Assembly: GCA_910589395.1 (NCBI GenBank)
Contig: CAJUTL010000041.1
Location: 1 to 22,507 of the forward strand
Length of the DNA: 22,507 bases
Direction of reading: 5' to 3'
DNA from: an uncultured Oscillospiraceae bacterium
GTDB lineage: Bacteria; Bacillota_A; Clostridia; Oscillospirales; Acutalibacteraceae
Shown: positions 22,360 to 22,507 of the stretch, in pieces
Layout of the letters: each line of letters begins with the position of its first letter
Position numbering within the stretch: the stretch's first letter is position 1
Notes under the pieces: generated by a model
Told to the model about the DNA's origin: nothing
Seen by the model: only the letters and a program-made list of their open reading frames with translations
The model's database searches: none
Program-made: the position numbers and the translations under genes

Positions 22360-22507
22360 TGTCATTCTGAACGAAGTGAAGAATCTCGTCCTTTGTCCTT
22401 TTGCTCTGGAATTAAGGTCGAGATTCTTCGTCAAGAAAGCTATAGTTTTCTGTGTTCCTCAGAATGACAGTGGGGAACTGTTCGGTAAATTGTAATTTGG
22501 CGTGTTA
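22360..22507. repeat. Palindromic repeat, tandem unit 2 (runs off the window)
   Basis: It repeats unit 1 nearly exactly, except for a few substitutions in the loop region and an 18-bp insertion in the right arm, containing the small palindrome AGAAAGCTATAGTTTTCT. The right outer arm TCAGAATGACA is at 22459-22469. The sequence ends in the same GGCGTGTTA that precedes TTAG locus E in unit 1, so the array may continue. Confidence 0.85.

Noticed and set aside
22195..22507. Possible CRISPR array from the tandem units
   Set aside because: The units are 165 bp, palindromic, with conserved rather than unique spacers, and no cas genes are present.

Overview
The window looks like chromosomal DNA of a moderately GC-rich Gram-positive anaerobe of the Clostridia, most likely an Oscillospiraceae-type gut bacterium. 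This is inferred from AGGAGG-type ribosome binding sites, sigma-A-like promoters, a SpoIID-domain protein, the glycolytic protein types, and intergenic DNA full of short palindromic repeats. No rRNA, tRNA, CRISPR array, phage or intact transposase was seen. Most of the content is core metabolism plus small accessory genes.

Layout. (1) 1-1620: a repeat fragment, a TetR-family regulator (minus) and a divergent FabG-like short-chain dehydrogenase (plus), with a candidate 23-bp operator between them. (2) 1689-5398 (minus): glycolytic block pgk, tpiA, gpmI; an intrinsic terminator separates pgk from tpiA-gpmI, and a relic resembling a second gpmI tail lies just downstream of gpmI. (3) 5584-6817 (minus): a P-loop kinase-like protein and a GNAT acetyltransferase separated by a 160-bp MITE-like inverted repeat. 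(4) 6884-11764 (minus): a MacB/LolD-type ATPase with a giant FtsX-type permease carrying a ~360-residue coiled coil, preceded by the tRNA methyltransferase trmL. (5) 11902-14057: a small glycine-rich hydrophobic protein (plus) and a MORN-repeat protein (minus). (6) 14058-15948: an MscS channel (plus) and a SpoIID-like protein (minus) whose 3' ends overlap by 47 bp. (7) 16134-19734 (plus): citrate synthase, a polytopic membrane protein and gap, each with its own predicted promoter. (8) 19983-22046 (plus): a double zinc-ribbon membrane protein broken by an apparent frameshift, then a metallophosphoesterase with an SH3-like tail. (9) 22047-22507: dispersed and tandem palindromic repeats, part of which is an inverted copy of the repeat at the left end of the window.

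Functionally, gap, pgk, gpmI and tpiA cover the triose part of glycolysis (no eno in the window, and gap lies 13 kb away on the other strand), and citrate synthase links acetyl-CoA to citrate. The ABC pair, MscS and SpoIID-like proteins act at the envelope. I did not find a convincing new multi-gene system. The more unusual signals are the split zinc-ribbon/phosphoesterase pair, the gpmI tail relic, the repeat families, and long dyads touching the -35 boxes of pgk and gap.
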